Position numbers and translations under genes: made by a program. DNA of 64,000 nucleotides, taken from Haemophilus parainfluenzae ATCC 33392. Lineage in GTDB: Bacteria > Pseudomonadota > Gammaproteobacteria > Enterobacterales > Pasteurellaceae. Numbering within the stretch: the first letter of the stretch is position 1; each line of letters starts with the position of its first letter. A model generated the notes under the pieces. The model saw only the letters and a program-made list of their open reading frames with translations. It had not been told where the DNA came from and searched no databases. Shown here in pieces: positions 1-9,869 of this stretch. The stretch is from positions 7,501-71,500 of the forward strand of contig NZ_CP133470.1 in NCBI RefSeq assembly GCF_031191205.1, read 5' to 3'.

Positions 1-6
1 TATAAT
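1..6 (+). promoter_or_regulatory. Probable -10 box of the guaB promoter
   Basis: A perfect TATAAT lies at the left edge, 48 bases before the guaB start codon. It is a good sigma-70 -10 candidate, and a GAGATA ribosome-binding sequence follows at about 42-47. The -35 element would lie outside the window, so the promoter cannot be confirmed here. Confidence 0.45.
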
Positions 7-53
7 CCCGGCGCAATATTTTTTGACACAACTTTTAACAGCGAGATATTGCC

Positions 54-1517
54 ATGCTTAGAATCAAACAAGAAGCTCTGACTTTTGACGACGTTCTACT
101 TGTCCCAGCTCATTCAACTGTTCTTCCGAACACAGCTAACCTCTCAACTCAACTCACCAAAGAAATTCGCTTAAATATTCCTATGCTTTCTGCTGCGATG
201 GATACTGTCACAGAAACCAAATTAGCGATCTCCTTAGCACAAGAAGGTGGCATCGGCTTTATTCATAAAAATATGACAATTGAACGCCAAGCTGATCGCG
301 TTCGTAAAGTGAAAAAATTCGAAAGTGGTATTGTTTCTGAACCTGTGACTGTTTCGCCCGATTTAACCCTTGCAGCACTTGCCGAAATGGTGAAGAAAAA
401 CGGTTTCGCAGGCTACCCTGTTGTCGATGATGAAAATAACTTAATCGGTATCATCACTGGCCGCGACACGCGTTTCGTAAAAGATTTAAGTAAAACCGTT
501 TCACAATTAATGACAAAAAAAGAAGACTTGGTCACCGTAAAAGAAGGTGCAAGTCGTGAAACGATTTTAGAATTAATGCATAAAAACCGCGTAGAGAAAG
601 TGCTTGTTGTAGATGATGCTTTCAAATTAAAAGGCATGATCACCGTTAAAGACTTCCAAAAAGCGGAACAAAAACCAAACGCATGTAAAGATGAATTTGG
701 TCGTTTACGTGTAGGGGCGGCTGTCGGTGCTGGTCCAGGTAACGAAGAACGTATTGATGCATTAGTGAAAGCGGGCGTAGATGTATTGTTAATCGACTCT
801 TCTCACGGTCACTCTGAAGGTGTGTTACAACGTGTTCGTGAAACGCGTGCAAAATATCCAAACTTACCTATTGTTGCGGGTAACGTAGCAACGGCTGAAG
901 GTGCTATCGCACTTGCAGACGCAGGCGCAAGCGCAGTGAAAGTAGGTATCGGACCAGGTTCTATTTGTACTACTCGTATCGTGACTGGTGTAGGTGTTCC
1001 ACAAATCACCGCTATCGCAGATGCCGCTGCGGCATTAAAAGATCGTGGTATTCCAGTTATCGCGGACGGTGGTATCCGTTTCTCTGGTGATATTGCAAAA
1101 GCCATCGCTGCAGGCGCAAGCTGTGTAATGGTTGGCTCTATGTTCGCAGGTACTGAAGAAGCACCGGGTGAAATCGAACTTTACCAAGGTCGTGCGTTTA
1201 AATCTTACCGTGGTATGGGCTCATTAGGTGCCATGGCGAAAGGCTCATCAGACCGTTATTTCCAATCTGATAACGCAGCTGACAAACTCGTACCAGAAGG
1301 TATCGAAGGCCGTATTCCATACAAAGGCTACTTAAAAGAAATCATCCACCAACAAATGGGTGGCTTACGTTCTTGCATGGGCTTAACTGGCTGCGCAACC
1401 ATCGAAGAATTACGCACGAAAGCAGAATTTGTTCGCATCAGTGGTGCAGGCATTAAAGAAAGCCATGTTCACGATGTAACGATTACTAAAGAAGCGCCAA
1501 ACTATCGTATGGGGTAA
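54..1517 (+). CDS. guaB: Inosine-5'-monophosphate dehydrogenase
   Basis: Oxidises IMP to XMP with NAD+, the committed step of GMP synthesis in the cytoplasm. The 487-residue length is normal for the bacterial enzyme. Two CBS domains interrupt the TIM barrel at about residues 93-200. The catalytic loop [11 protein letters not shown] puts the nucleophilic cysteine at residue 305, and the flap motif YRGMGS follows near residue 384. The ATG at 54 follows GAGATA at a suitable distance. guaA lies 110 bases downstream on the same strand, as is usual for this pathway, but a terminator-like hairpin sits between them. Nothing is broken or missing. Confidence 0.98.
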   Translation: MLRIKQEALTFDDVLLVPAHSTVLPNTANLSTQLTKEIRLNIPMLSAAMDTVTETKLAISLAQEGGIGFIHKNMTIERQADRVRKVKKFESGIVSEPVTVSPDLTLAALAEMVKKNGFAGYPVVDDENNLIGIITGRDTRFVKDLSKTVSQLMTKKEDLVTVKEGASRETILELMHKNRVEKVLVVDDAFKLKGMITVKDFQKAEQKPNACKDEFGRLRVGAAVGAGPGNEERIDALVKAGVDVLLIDSSHGHSEGVLQRVRETRAKYPNLPIVAGNVATAEGAIALADAGASAVKVGIGPGSICTTRIVTGVGVPQITAIADAAAALKDRGIPVIADGGIRFSGDIAKAIAAGASCVMVGSMFAGTEEAPGEIELYQGRAFKSYRGMGSLGAMAKGSSDRYFQSDNAADKLVPEGIEGRIPYKGYLKEIIHQQMGGLRSCMGLTGCATIEELRTKAEFVRISGAGIKESHVHDVTITKEAPNYRMG

Positions 1518-1524
1518 TCCGTAG

Positions 1525-1550
1525 GGTGGGCTTTAGCTCACCTTTTATTG
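1525..1550 (+). terminator. Hairpin and T-rich tail after guaB
   Basis: GGTGGGC (1525-1531) pairs with GCTCACC (1536-1542) around a TTTA loop, with one G-U pair, and is followed by TTTTATTGTTTT. It can work as a terminator or attenuator between guaB and guaA. The same palindrome resembles a dispersed intergenic repeat seen in many bacteria (see findings). Confidence 0.6.
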
Positions 1551-1627
1551 TTTTAAAGTGCGGTTAATTTTTGTAAAGTTTTGGAGAAAATTGACCGTCT
1601 ACACTACCAATAATAAGAGCATTATAA

Positions 1628-3187
1628 ATGACAAATATCCACAACCATAAAATTCTGATCCTCGACTTCGGTTCTCAATATACCCAACTGATCGCGCGTC
1701 GTGTGCGTGAAATCGGTGTGTACTGCGAACTTTGGGCGTGGGATGTAACTGAAGAACAAATCCGTGAATTTAATCCAGACGGTATCATTCTTTCTGGAGG
1801 TCCAGAAAGTACTACTGAAGAAAATAGCCCACGTGCACCAGAATATGTATTTAACGCAGGAGTTCCGGTATTGGGTATTTGTTACGGTATGCAAACCATG
1901 GCGATGCAACTTGGCGGTCTAACCGAAACATCAGATCATCGTGAATTCGGCTATGCTTCTGTTTTAATGGATAATCCTACCGCACTTTTCGCTCATTTAA
2001 ATGATGGCGACAGCAAATTAGATGTATGGATGAGCCATGGCGATAAAGTAACGCGTTTACCAGAAAACTTCCAAGTTACTGGTACTACCCCAACCTGTCC
2101 AATTGCGGCAATGTCTGACGAAAATCGTCGTTTCTACGGCGTACAATTCCACCCTGAAGTAACCCATACTAAAAAAGGTTTGGACTTGTTAATGAATTTC
2201 GTGGTAAACATTTGTGGTTGCGAAACCAAATGGACTGCAGAAAACATTATCGAAGATGCCGTTGCTCGCATTAAAGCACAAGTGGGCGATGATGAAGTTA
2301 TTTTAGGCTTATCTGGTGGTGTTGACTCTTCTGTGGTTGCATTACTTTTACACCGTGCTATCGGTAAAAACTTACACTGCGTATTCGTGGATAACGGCTT
2401 GCTCCGCTTACACGAAGGCGATCAAGTAATGGAAATGTTTGGCGATAAATTCGGCTTGAACATTACCCGTGTTGATGCTGAAAGTCGTTTCTTGGGTGAA
2501 CTTGCAGGCGTATCTGATCCTGAAGCAAAACGTAAAATTATCGGTAAAGTATTCGTTGATGTATTCGATGATGAATCGAAAAAACTCACTAATGTGAAAT
2601 GGTTGGCACAAGGTACGATCTACCCTGATGTCATCGAATCGGCAGCAAGTAAAACCGGTAAAGCACATGTAATTAAATCACACCACAACGTAGGTGGCTT
2701 ACCAGACTATATGAAACTTGGCTTAGTAGAACCATTACGTGAATTATTTAAAGACGAAGTACGTAAAATCGGTTTAGCATTAGGCTTACCGGCTGAAATG
2801 ATCAACCGCCACCCATTCCCTGGTCCAGGTTTAGGCGTGCGTGTATTAGGCGAAGTGAAAAAAGAATACTGCGATTTATTACGCCGTGCGGATGCAATCT
2901 TTATCGAAGAATTACGCAATAGCGGTTGGTATGAAAAAACCAGCCAAGCATTCAGCGTATTCTTACCTGTGAAATCTGTTGGTGTGATGGGCGATGGCCG
3001 TAAATACGATTGGGTTATCTCACTACGCGCGGTAGAAACCATCGACTTTATGACCGCACATTGGGCTCACTTGCCTTATGATTTATTAGGCAAAGTATCT
3101 AATCGTATCATTAACGAAGTGAACGGCATTTCCCGCGTAGTGTATGACATCAGCGGAAAACCACCAGCAACGATAGAGTGGGAATAA
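1628..3187 (+). CDS. guaA: GMP synthase (glutamine-hydrolysing)
   Basis: Converts XMP to GMP using ATP and glutamine-derived ammonia. Residues 1 to about 200 form a class I glutamine amidotransferase: the nucleophile is Cys85 in GICYGMQ, and the His/Glu pair is in FHPEVTH. The ATP-pyrophosphatase domain carries the P-loop SGGVDSS near residue 230. The C-terminal dimerisation domain ends with the family-typical TIEWE. The 519-residue length is normal. The start at 1628 follows AAGAGC and leaves the N-terminal [15 protein letters not shown] strand intact. With guaB it makes GMP from IMP. Confidence 0.98.
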   Translation: MTNIHNHKILILDFGSQYTQLIARRVREIGVYCELWAWDVTEEQIREFNPDGIILSGGPESTTEENSPRAPEYVFNAGVPVLGICYGMQTMAMQLGGLTETSDHREFGYASVLMDNPTALFAHLNDGDSKLDVWMSHGDKVTRLPENFQVTGTTPTCPIAAMSDENRRFYGVQFHPEVTHTKKGLDLLMNFVVNICGCETKWTAENIIEDAVARIKAQVGDDEVILGLSGGVDSSVVALLLHRAIGKNLHCVFVDNGLLRLHEGDQVMEMFGDKFGLNITRVDAESRFLGELAGVSDPEAKRKIIGKVFVDVFDDESKKLTNVKWLAQGTIYPDVIESAASKTGKAHVIKSHHNVGGLPDYMKLGLVEPLRELFKDEVRKIGLALGLPAEMINRHPFPGPGLGVRVLGEVKKEYCDLLRRADAIFIEELRNSGWYEKTSQAFSVFLPVKSVGVMGDGRKYDWVISLRAVETIDFMTAHWAHLPYDLLGKVSNRIINEVNGISRVVYDISGKPPATIEWE

Positions 3188-3201
3188 TATCAATCAATTT
3201 A

Positions 3202-3222
3202 AAGGGCAAATTATTTGCCCTT
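3202..3222 (+). terminator. Rho-independent terminator after guaA
   Basis: AAGGGCAAA (3202-3210) and TTTGCCCTT (3214-3222) form a 9-bp stem with a TTA loop, followed by TTCTTCTTTC. It closes the gua region just after the guaA stop codon. Confidence 0.8.
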
Positions 3223-3263
3223 TTCTTCTTTCATAGCACTAATTTCTCTCATCAATATTCACT

Positions 3264-4196
3264 ATGGACATCGCATTTTTACTCGGTACTAAAATTATTG
3301 AACTAACACTTATTGTGCTTATCGGCTATGGGTTGGTTAAATCAAAATTATTAAAATCTGAAGATAGCAAGCCACTTTCTATTATTGGGCTTTATGTTAT
3401 CAGTCCATCAGTGATGATTGAGGCATTTCAAATTGATTACACACCTGAAATTCTACAAGGTTTGCAGCTTTCACTACTTATGGCCGTATTTCTTCAGAGT
3501 ATTCTGATTATTATTGGCAGTCTGTTAAAGCGCTTATTAAACCTTGATCCTATTGAGCATGCCACTTCCATTTATTCTAATTCTGGCAACTTAATTATTC
3601 CAATTGTGATGTCGCTATTTGGTAAAGAATGGGTCATTTACGCCAGCTGTTTTATTGTGGTACAAACCTTTCTATTTTGGACGCATTGCCGCTTGATTAT
3701 TGTAGGAAAAGGAAATTTATCCTTGAAGATGATTGCTAAAAACATCAATATTTGGTCAATTCTCGTCGGAGCATTTTTGTTTGCTTTTCAAATTAAGTTG
3801 CCAAATATTATTAATGGCACGCTCTCTTCGATTGGATTGTTTATTGGCCCAAATGCCATGCTTGTTGCGGGCATGTTAATTGCCGCAATTCCATTAAAGA
3901 GCATTGTTTCATCTAAGCGCATTTATTTAGTTACACTATTGCGCTTGTTGGTTATTCCGTTTGTATTGTTGGTGTTAATAAAGCTCATTGGCTTTGTACA
4001 TTGGGTTGAGAAAGGTGAGATTATCGTGTTGATTAGCTTTTTAGCTACCACTAGCCCTTCAGCTTCAACAGTGACACAAATGGCGGTGATTTATAACAAC
4101 AACCCACAAAAAGCCAGCGCCATTTATGGAATAACGACGCTGCTTTGTATGTTTACTATGCCTCTGGTGATTGCCTTATATCAAATATGGGGGTAA
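3264..4196 (+). CDS. AEC-family (auxin efflux carrier-like) membrane transporter
   Basis: A 310-residue protein made almost entirely of hydrophobic segments, about ten in all. The arrangement fits the AEC/BART fold: an N-terminal half ending near TSIYSNSGNLIIPIV, a short loop, and a C-terminal half with LATTSPSASTVTQMAVIYNNN. The SNSGN and PSAST signatures are typical of the bacterial members (MdcF, YfdV, MleP-like), which move dicarboxylates or other organic acids. The substrate cannot be read from sequence. The ATG has no clear Shine-Dalgarno sequence. It lies downstream of the guaA terminator and is probably transcribed alone, convergent with the gene to its right. Confidence 0.8.
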   Translation: MDIAFLLGTKIIELTLIVLIGYGLVKSKLLKSEDSKPLSIIGLYVISPSVMIEAFQIDYTPEILQGLQLSLLMAVFLQSILIIIGSLLKRLLNLDPIEHATSIYSNSGNLIIPIVMSLFGKEWVIYASCFIVVQTFLFWTHCRLIIVGKGNLSLKMIAKNINIWSILVGAFLFAFQIKLPNIINGTLSSIGLFIGPNAMLVAGMLIAAIPLKSIVSSKRIYLVTLLRLLVIPFVLLVLIKLIGFVHWVEKGEIIVLISFLATTSPSASTVTQMAVIYNNNPQKASAIYGITTLLCMFTMPLVIALYQIWG

Positions 4197-4217
4197 ATCG
4201 TGGAAAAGTGCGGTCAA

Positions 4218-4463
4218 TTATTTAAGCACTTTTGATGCTGGCTGCTCTTTTTTTAAACGATAAAGTTGATATAAGTTAACGAAAACTAAGAAGGCGTTTA
4301 GAAGCGCAACTGGATAAGATTTGATGATCAAACTGTAAACGACAAAAAGTACCGCTCCAATTGCATTAACAACTCTCAAGTGAACAATGGATTTGAATAA
4401 AAAAGACACGGCCACAAAGAATGTTGCCAAATAACCTAATAACTCAATGAAATTAAATTCCAT
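4218..4463 (-). CDS. Small three-helix membrane protein, function unknown
   Basis: An 81-residue protein starting MEFNFIELLGYL. The open frame extends further upstream, but only the ATG at 4463 has a good ribosome-binding site (GGAGAG, 6 bases upstream), so I place the start there. Three hydrophobic segments cover about residues 5-23, 28-48 and 50-66, followed by a lysine-rich tail. The spacing of LLGYL, NAIGAVLFVVYS and LNAFLVFVNLYQL resembles CBU_0592/YgjV-type small inner-membrane proteins, which have no established function. It lies 121 bases downstream of azlD on the same strand and may be read through from that operon. Confidence 0.6.
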   Translation of the reverse strand: MEFNFIELLGYLATFFVAVSFLFKSIVHLRVVNAIGAVLFVVYSLIIKSYPVALLNAFLVFVNLYQLYRLKKEQPASKVLK

Positions 4464-4584
4464 AAATCTCTCCGTCAACAATGATTGAGGCGCCATCATA
4501 AAAGATTTTGGAATTGAGGAAAAGAGGCGAAATAAAGGCAACCGATTGCAATATCAAGAAATTTCTATTTCGCTCAAAATTCGC

Positions 4585-4914
4585 TTAGATAAAGATTTTT
4601 TGCACTAAAAACATATAAAAAATTGTGCCTGCCGAGATAGAAAGAAACATGTTCTTTTTCCAGAAATGTAACCCCACTACCAAAGCACCCGCAATGAAAT
4701 CGGGTAAGCCGTGATAACCACTCAACACATCCACATTTTTATAGCAATACACGACTAACATTCCAAACATCGCGGCAGGTAGTACTTTACCTAGATAACG
4801 AACATATTCCGGAATCGGGCGATTTGCGGGAAAGATCCAGAATGGCAATAATCGAGTAAATTGCACGCACACAATACAAATCACAATGGTGATAATTTGT
4901 TCCATCAATGTCAT
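4585..4914 (-). CDS. azlD: AzlD-family small subunit of an amino-acid exporter
   Basis: A 109-residue protein with about four membrane segments and the family motif TRLLPFWIF near its N-terminus. AzlD (YgaH in E. coli) pairs with AzlC (YgaZ) to export branched-chain amino acids and, for YgaZH, methionine. Its ATG overlaps the azlC stop by 4 bases (ATGA type), so translation is coupled and a two-subunit complex is likely. Substrate is inferred from the family and from the metR gene upstream, not shown by sequence. Confidence 0.85.
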   Translation of the reverse strand: MTLMEQIITIVICIVCVQFTRLLPFWIFPANRPIPEYVRYLGKVLPAAMFGMLVVYCYKNVDVLSGYHGLPDFIAGALVVGLHFWKKNMFLSISAGTIFYMFLVQKIFI

Positions 4915-5636
4915 TTTAGTGCCTCCAATTTAGATGAAAGTTTAGGACGTCGTACCGTTAATAAAATCCAAATACTAATGAGTGTTGGCACTAAAAAATG
5001 CGCTTTCCCAACAATTAATAGCGATGCAAAAGCCACACCTAAACCTAATAATGAGCTTTCATGAGACTTCTCTTTGAGCCAGTTTTCAGCAAAAATCACC
5101 AGAAAAAGTGCAGTCATACCAAACTCTACCCCTTTTAAATCAAAAGGTATAATTGAGCCAAATAGATTACCTAATCCGGCTCCTACCACCCAATAGAGAT
5201 GGAGATAAAAACTGACAAAGAACATATACCAGCCTTTATCTAAATGATCGGGGATCTTCGCCATATAGTTCAGGGAAAAACTTTCATCTACTAGGGTACT
5301 AATTAAATACCAACGTTTTTTCCCGAGTTGAGCACCATATTTTTCTAACATGGAAATGCCATAAAAAATTTGGCGACCACTGACCATCAGCGTAACTAAC
5401 GCAACACTTAAAGGCGAAAAAGGCATAACTAAGGCGGCGGCTGCAATAAATTCCACGGAGCCTGCATAAATGAGCGCTGCCATTGCCACAGGGAACCAAA
5501 CACCGAATCCAAGTGCTTTCATATAAATGCCGTATGCTATGCCTAAAAATAAAAAGCCGGCAAGCATTGGCATGCTGTAAGGAAATGCCGCTTTTGCTGC
5601 GGCTTTGATGGGATTTTCTGTCACTACTTCTGACAT
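4911..5636 (-). CDS. azlC: AzlC-family large subunit of an amino-acid exporter
   Basis: A 241-residue integral membrane protein. Characteristic stretches are FPYSMPMLAGFLFLGIAYGIYM, MAALIYAGSVEFIAAA and VSGRQIFYG, the last matching the conserved AzlC/YgaZ loop. It has about seven or eight hydrophobic segments and normal length. It begins 9 bases after the metR stop with AGGTC as ribosome-binding site, so metR, azlC and azlD form one operon. This fits YgaZH-like export of methionine and valine under a methionine regulator, an inference from gene order. Confidence 0.87.
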   Translation of the reverse strand: MSEVVTENPIKAAAKAAFPYSMPMLAGFLFLGIAYGIYMKALGFGVWFPVAMAALIYAGSVEFIAAAALVMPFSPLSVALVTLMVSGRQIFYGISMLEKYGAQLGKKRWYLISTLVDESFSLNYMAKIPDHLDKGWYMFFVSFYLHLYWVVGAGLGNLFGSIIPFDLKGVEFGMTALFLVIFAENWLKEKSHESSLLGLGVAFASLLIVGKAHFLVPTLISIWILLTVRRPKLSSKLEALK

Positions 5637-5645
5637 ATTGACCTA

Positions 5646-6575
5646 CTACAACTCTAAAACAGACAAACCAGGTAAGGTCGAAAAACTTTGTGCTTTTACT
5701 GTTTGATGGAAATCTTCGATATAAGCTAAATTCGCATCTTCTTTGCGAATCGCTGCATAAAGGTTGCTGAACAATCCTTCTTCTGTAATTTTACGCGCCA
5801 CCACATACCCTTTTTCTAAATAAGGTAATGCCGCCCAATAAGGTACGGTAGCAATGCCTCGACGGCTCGCCACTAACTGGATCAAGGCGATCGTTAGCTC
5901 TGTTGTACGACGAGGTGGATTAATACCTTTCGGTTTCAATACTTGACGATATAAATCTAACATATCATCAGGCACGGGATAGGTTACCCAAGTTTCTTCA
6001 GCGAAATCTTCCGCCTGCCAAACCTCTTTATTGGCTAATGGATGATCTTTAGAACAGATTCCCACCATTTCATAAGAAAATAACGGCTTAAATAAAACAT
6101 CATCATTTTGTTCAACTTCAGACACAATCGCCCAATCTGCACGATGAGATAATAACAATCCAACCGGATCTGTGTGGAAACCAGACACAATATCCAATTC
6201 TACCAAGCTCCAATGCTGACGAAACTCATCCATCGCTGGCATTAACCAGTCGAAACAGGTATGACACTCCACCGCAATTCTTAACTGCCCTGCATCACCG
6301 TGTTTTACACGAGCAAGTTCACGTTCAGCATCAACCACTTTCGGAAGAATTTCATTGGCAAGACGAATCAAACGATCGCCAGCTGCGGTAAAACGCAACG
6401 GATTACTTTTACGCTCAAAAAGAGGTAAACCAAATTGCTCTTCCATTAACTTAATTTGGTGAGAAAGTGCCGATTGTGTTAAATAAACACGTTTTGCCGC
6501 CATTGAAACGCTGCCCGTTTCCTTCAGAGCAAGCAAGGTTCTTAGGTGACGAAGTTCAAGAAATGTAGGTTTCAT
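5646..6575 (-). CDS. metR: LysR-type regulator of methionine metabolism, MetR
   Basis: A 309-residue LysR-family regulator. The N-terminal winged helix-turn-helix spans about residues 1-62 (LRHLRTLLALKETGSVSMAAKRVYLTQSALSHQIK), and the effector-binding domain fills the rest. MetR proteins begin just like this and respond to homocysteine, activating metE, metA and related genes. The full length suggests it is functional. It is first in the metR-azlC-azlD operon. A USS-pair terminator separates it from the gene upstream, so it should have its own promoter in 6576-6643. I saw no clear MetR palindrome there. Confidence 0.9.
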   Translation of the reverse strand: MKPTFLELRHLRTLLALKETGSVSMAAKRVYLTQSALSHQIKLMEEQFGLPLFERKSNPLRFTAAGDRLIRLANEILPKVVDAERELARVKHGDAGQLRIAVECHTCFDWLMPAMDEFRQHWSLVELDIVSGFHTDPVGLLLSHRADWAIVSEVEQNDDVLFKPLFSYEMVGICSKDHPLANKEVWQAEDFAEETWVTYPVPDDMLDLYRQVLKPKGINPPRRTTELTIALIQLVASRRGIATVPYWAALPYLEKGYVVARKITEEGLFSNLYAAIRKEDANLAYIEDFHQTVKAQSFSTLPGLSVLEL

Positions 6576-6643
6576 TAGAATAATTCATAAAGTTATCGCA
6601 TTAGATGAGCAACATGATAACGCAAATTAAATTTGTCGAAAAG

Positions 6644-6682
6644 AAAGTGCGGTCAAAAACGTTGATATTTTTGACCGCACTT
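6644..6682 (-). terminator. Terminator formed by an inverted uptake-signal pair
   Basis: AAAGTGCGGTCAAAAA (from 6644) pairs with TTTTTGACCGCACTT (to 6682) around a short loop. It starts just downstream of the stop of the large minus-strand gene (6690-8645) and before metR. Both arms are uptake signal sequences. Confidence 0.8.
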
Positions 6683-6689
6683 AAGCCGA

Positions 6690-8645
6690 TTATTTATCTA
6701 ATTGAACAGGAAGAAATAAGCTCAATGGGCGTTTTTTCACAATTTGACAAACTTCATGCCAAATTGGCCACCAGCTATCAATTTCCGCATTCAAAGAACG
6801 CAATGCAACCCAAAGCGTTAATGAAAAACTGACAATTAAATTCACTAAACCAATCAATAATACAAAACCAATACATTGTAAAAGTAATGAATAGGTAAAA
6901 TGTCCGCTCACGGCAATATAACCTACATTCGCAGATGAAAATGCTACATGACGAATATCTAACGGAAGATGCGTTAAGTAACCCACCACGCCCGTAATAC
7001 CAAGCAGCATACCAAAGCAAAGGTTACCAATTAGCGAGCCATAATTCTCATGCATATAATTAGCAAATTTCACGCGAGTCTTCTCAGACATTAGTTTTTT
7101 CAATAACGGATGTTGGGCTAAACGCATACGCATATTCAAATAATTGCTTCGGTTATCAAAATAGCCCGAAATAATCCCTGAGCAAAATAACCATACACCT
7201 GCAATGGCTGCAAACCATAAGGTTCCCGCAAAAGGATCAATGCTATGCAACTGATACGCGATTTGATCAGCATTCATCAACGGTTCCCCTGTTTTATATT
7301 GGTAACTAAACGCAATCAATGCAGCTAAGCCCATCGCAATGAGCACATTGCCTAGCACCGCAATACTTTGAGAACGAAATACATCCACTAATAATTGGGC
7401 TAATTTCATATTGACGGTTTTACCTTGAGGCGTTTTTTCAACTGCTTCAGCAAAGCGAGCGGCTGTCATGGCTGGCTGTTTGGTTGCCACCGTGAAATGC
7501 AACATAAAGATCACCATAAAACCTAAGCCGTAATTTAAACCTTCGGCAATCCCTTTCCAGACTTTGTCATCAATGATGCTACCTAGATAGGTTTTAAATA
7601 ACGCCATCAGTGCAATTAATACACCCCCCCCCGCGGCAGAATAAAACATTGCCCAATACTCTTTTTTATCTCGAGTAATGTAATGCTCACCATGATCGCC
7701 GGCATTCTGCGTAACACTACGAGCCATCAATCCTGAGCTTTGTTTCCATAGTCGCGAAATACTATGTCGTTCTGCTGCTGCACGAGCAAAACAACCGGTT
7801 AATAATAAGATTCGACGCGGTAAATAGCGATTTGAAACAAAAATCGCCATCAAGGTTTCTAACCGTTCTAAAGTCTGTGAAAGACGTTCCAATAAATACG
7901 CTGTATTTAAGGATGATCCCACTACCGCGCCACGTTTCTGTAAGCCAATAATCAATGCCTTACATTGATCAAACATTACCTGTAAATGACTATCATCAAA
8001 AACCGTTGATTGGCGACGCGCCTCTACCCAATCAACTACTTCATGGTGTAAAGCCACAAAAGGTGAATCTGCATTCAACAGAGAAGGCTCCATTCGCATC
8101 AGCTCAGGATCCATATCTTCAGCGGCAATCCAAATTGAAAGCATTTCAATGGCAAATAGCCCTTCACTTTCAATATGATTTTTTAAACGTTCGCGATCTT
8201 TTTGTTCTGTATAACGGGTTAAAACACCAAATACGCCTCGCCACGTTTTTAAGGGAACGGCATCAATCCAGCGAGCATCATTTTTATCGCTAAACAATAA
8301 ATAGAAAATATCACGTAAATCATTAATATCTTTAAAAGACGGGTTAAAACGCTCATAAATACGCGTTTTCATTTCTTGCCCAAAACCGCCACGCGTAAGA
8401 ATGCCACTACTAATAAACAACGGATAAAGACGTAAACCACATAACCAACCGCATAATAATTTCGAAACAGAATAGCCTAATTCTTTATCGTTCTTTAAGA
8501 CAAACTTAAATAAATGCAAGGTCGGAGAAATTTTTTCTGTGGGGCTGCTACGTAATAATTGGCACAAGCCCTCTACGAGACCAAAGGCATCGTTTTCCGC
8601 CACTTTGTTACGCAAAAATTGCGGTAAGGTATCGGTTTTAATCAT
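6690..8645 (-). CDS. Membrane protein of the 'site-specific recombinase' (Gcr-like, PF10136-type) family
   Basis: A 651-residue protein resembling the family annotated as site-specific recombinase after gonococcal Gcr. The N-terminal half (about 1-320) is soluble and helical. The C-terminal half carries six clear hydrophobic segments at about 331-352, 368-388, 426-447, 474-496, 535-556 and 584-615. I see no tyrosine- or serine-recombinase active-site pattern, so membrane localisation is the better-supported reading. GGGGAAAG precedes the ATG at 8645. A tract of nine G on the coding strand (7624-7632) encodes GGG at residues 339-341, and a one-base slip would truncate the protein in the first membrane segment. 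Confidence 0.7.
   Translation of the reverse strand: MIKTDTLPQFLRNKVAENDAFGLVEGLCQLLRSSPTEKISPTLHLFKFVLKNDKELGYSVSKLLCGWLCGLRLYPLFISSGILTRGGFGQEMKTRIYERFNPSFKDINDLRDIFYLLFSDKNDARWIDAVPLKTWRGVFGVLTRYTEQKDRERLKNHIESEGLFAIEMLSIWIAAEDMDPELMRMEPSLLNADSPFVALHHEVVDWVEARRQSTVFDDSHLQVMFDQCKALIIGLQKRGAVVGSSLNTAYLLERLSQTLERLETLMAIFVSNRYLPRRILLLTGCFARAAAERHSISRLWKQSSGLMARSVTQNAGDHGEHYITRDKKEYWAMFYSAAGGGVLIALMALFKTYLGSIIDDKVWKGIAEGLNYGLGFMVIFMLHFTVATKQPAMTAARFAEAVEKTPQGKTVNMKLAQLLVDVFRSQSIAVLGNVLIAMGLAALIAFSYQYKTGEPLMNADQIAYQLHSIDPFAGTLWFAAIAGVWLFCSGIISGYFDNRSNYLNMRMRLAQHPLLKKLMSEKTRVKFANYMHENYGSLIGNLCFGMLLGITGVVGYLTHLPLDIRHVAFSSANVGYIAVSGHFTYSLLLQCIGFVLLIGLVNLIVSFSLTLWVALRSLNAEIDSWWPIWHEVCQIVKKRPLSLFLPVQLDK
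7624..7632 (-). repeat. G9 homopolymer inside a coding region
   Basis: Nine C on the plus strand (nine G in the coding strand) within the Gcr-like gene. In this length the gene is in frame. Other G/C runs that I noticed in the window reach at most seven. Tracts of this kind are classic slipped-strand phase-variation sites in Haemophilus and Neisseria. Confidence 0.85.
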
Positions 8646-8757
8646 GAGCTTTCCCCTTTTATCGTTTTATATTCAAAAGCGAGACATTATACAGCTCTGT
8701 TAGATAAAGTAAAAATGAGCAGAAAAGTGCGGTCAATTTTGAACGGATTTTAAAAGA

Positions 8758-8783
8758 AAAGGCGTATGCTTCCATACGCCTTT
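8758..8783 (-). terminator. Rho-independent terminator at the end of the afu operon
   Basis: AAAGGCGTATG (8758-8768) and CATACGCCTTT (8773-8783) form an 11-bp stem with a four-base loop. Read on the minus strand it follows the afuC stop and is trailed by TTTTCTTTT. Confidence 0.9.
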
Positions 8784-8792
8784 AAATTGATA

Positions 8793-9845
8793 TTATTTCT
8801 CTTTCTTCAGCAAGAAAATACCTTGTTCAGAGAAATTCACATAAGCTTGTTTGAGATCGGCATTAAAGTCTTCTGGTTTGGTGTTAATGAGCAATTCTTT
8901 ACCAGCCCAAATTGCCACGACTTCCCAGTGGTTACCCATATAGACTGCACTCTTGATTTCACATTGTTGTGCTGCTTCGCCTTCTGCTTTTAAGTAAATT
9001 GCTTCAGGACGTACGCCCACTAAGCATTCACCATCCGGTAAATTGAATTGCGCCGCATTACTTAATGGCAATTTGTAGCCATTCACATCAATGGTGTTAT
9101 TCTCCAATTTACCTTCAAAGATGCTCGATTCGCCCATGAAGTTTGCAAGGAATAAAGAATTTGGACGCAAGTAAAGCTCTTTTGCTGGCGCTTTTTGCAT
9201 AATTTTACCTTTATTCATCACGATAACTTCATCAGATACCGCAAATGCTTCCGTTTGGTCATGAGTCACATAAAGTGAGGTAATACCTAAACTTTGTTGT
9301 AGTTCACGGATTTTTTCACGCATAGAACGACGTAAGTTTGCGTCCAAGTTACTTAATGGTTCATCAAAAAGTAATACTTTTGGTTTTAATACTAACGCAC
9401 GAGCTAAAGCGACACGTTGTTGTTGACCACCTGAAATTTGATCCACAAAACGATCTTCAAAACCCGCTAAGTCAACCAACTCTAAGGCTTCTTTTACACG
9501 TTTAGCGCGTTCTTCTTTCCCTACGCCTTGCATACGTAAACCATAGCCTACGTTATCACCGATACTCATATGTGGGAACAATGCGTAAGACTGGAATACG
9601 ATACAAATATCACGATTTTGAATGGATGATTTGGTTACATCTTCACCATCAATAAAAATTTGACCTGAAGTTGGGTTTTCTAAGCCTGCCACTAAACGTA
9701 ACACAGTGGTTTTACCACAACCAGATGGCCCTAATAATGTCACCATAGTGCCACGTTTAATGGTTAAATCTAAATTATCAATGACTGTGGATTTACCAAA
9801 AGATTTAGTGATATTTTTTAATACTAAGAAATCATTATTACTCAT
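8793..9845 (-). CDS. afuC: ABC transporter ATP-binding subunit (AfuC/FbpC-like)
   Basis: The cytoplasmic ATPase of the afu importer, 350 residues. It has Walker [10 protein letters not shown] at 39-47, the signature ISGGQQQR at about 138-144, Walker B LLFDEP at 158-163 and a C-terminal TOBE-like domain of about 110 residues typical of the MalK/PotA/FbpC group. It follows the permease gene by 24 bases and is the last gene before a strong terminator. The family includes iron(III) and sugar-phosphate importers. AfuABC of Actinobacillus pleuropneumoniae was shown to take up hexose phosphates, and the adjacent binding proteins support that assignment here. Confidence 0.88.
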   Translation of the reverse strand: MSNNDFLVLKNITKSFGKSTVIDNLDLTIKRGTMVTLLGPSGCGKTTVLRLVAGLENPTSGQIFIDGEDVTKSSIQNRDICIVFQSYALFPHMSIGDNVGYGLRMQGVGKEERAKRVKEALELVDLAGFEDRFVDQISGGQQQRVALARALVLKPKVLLFDEPLSNLDANLRRSMREKIRELQQSLGITSLYVTHDQTEAFAVSDEVIVMNKGKIMQKAPAKELYLRPNSLFLANFMGESSIFEGKLENNTIDVNGYKLPLSNAAQFNLPDGECLVGVRPEAIYLKAEGEAAQQCEIKSAVYMGNHWEVVAIWAGKELLINTKPEDFNADLKQAYVNFSEQGIFLLKKEK

Positions 9846-9869
9846 AATATTTACCTACAACTTAACGAG

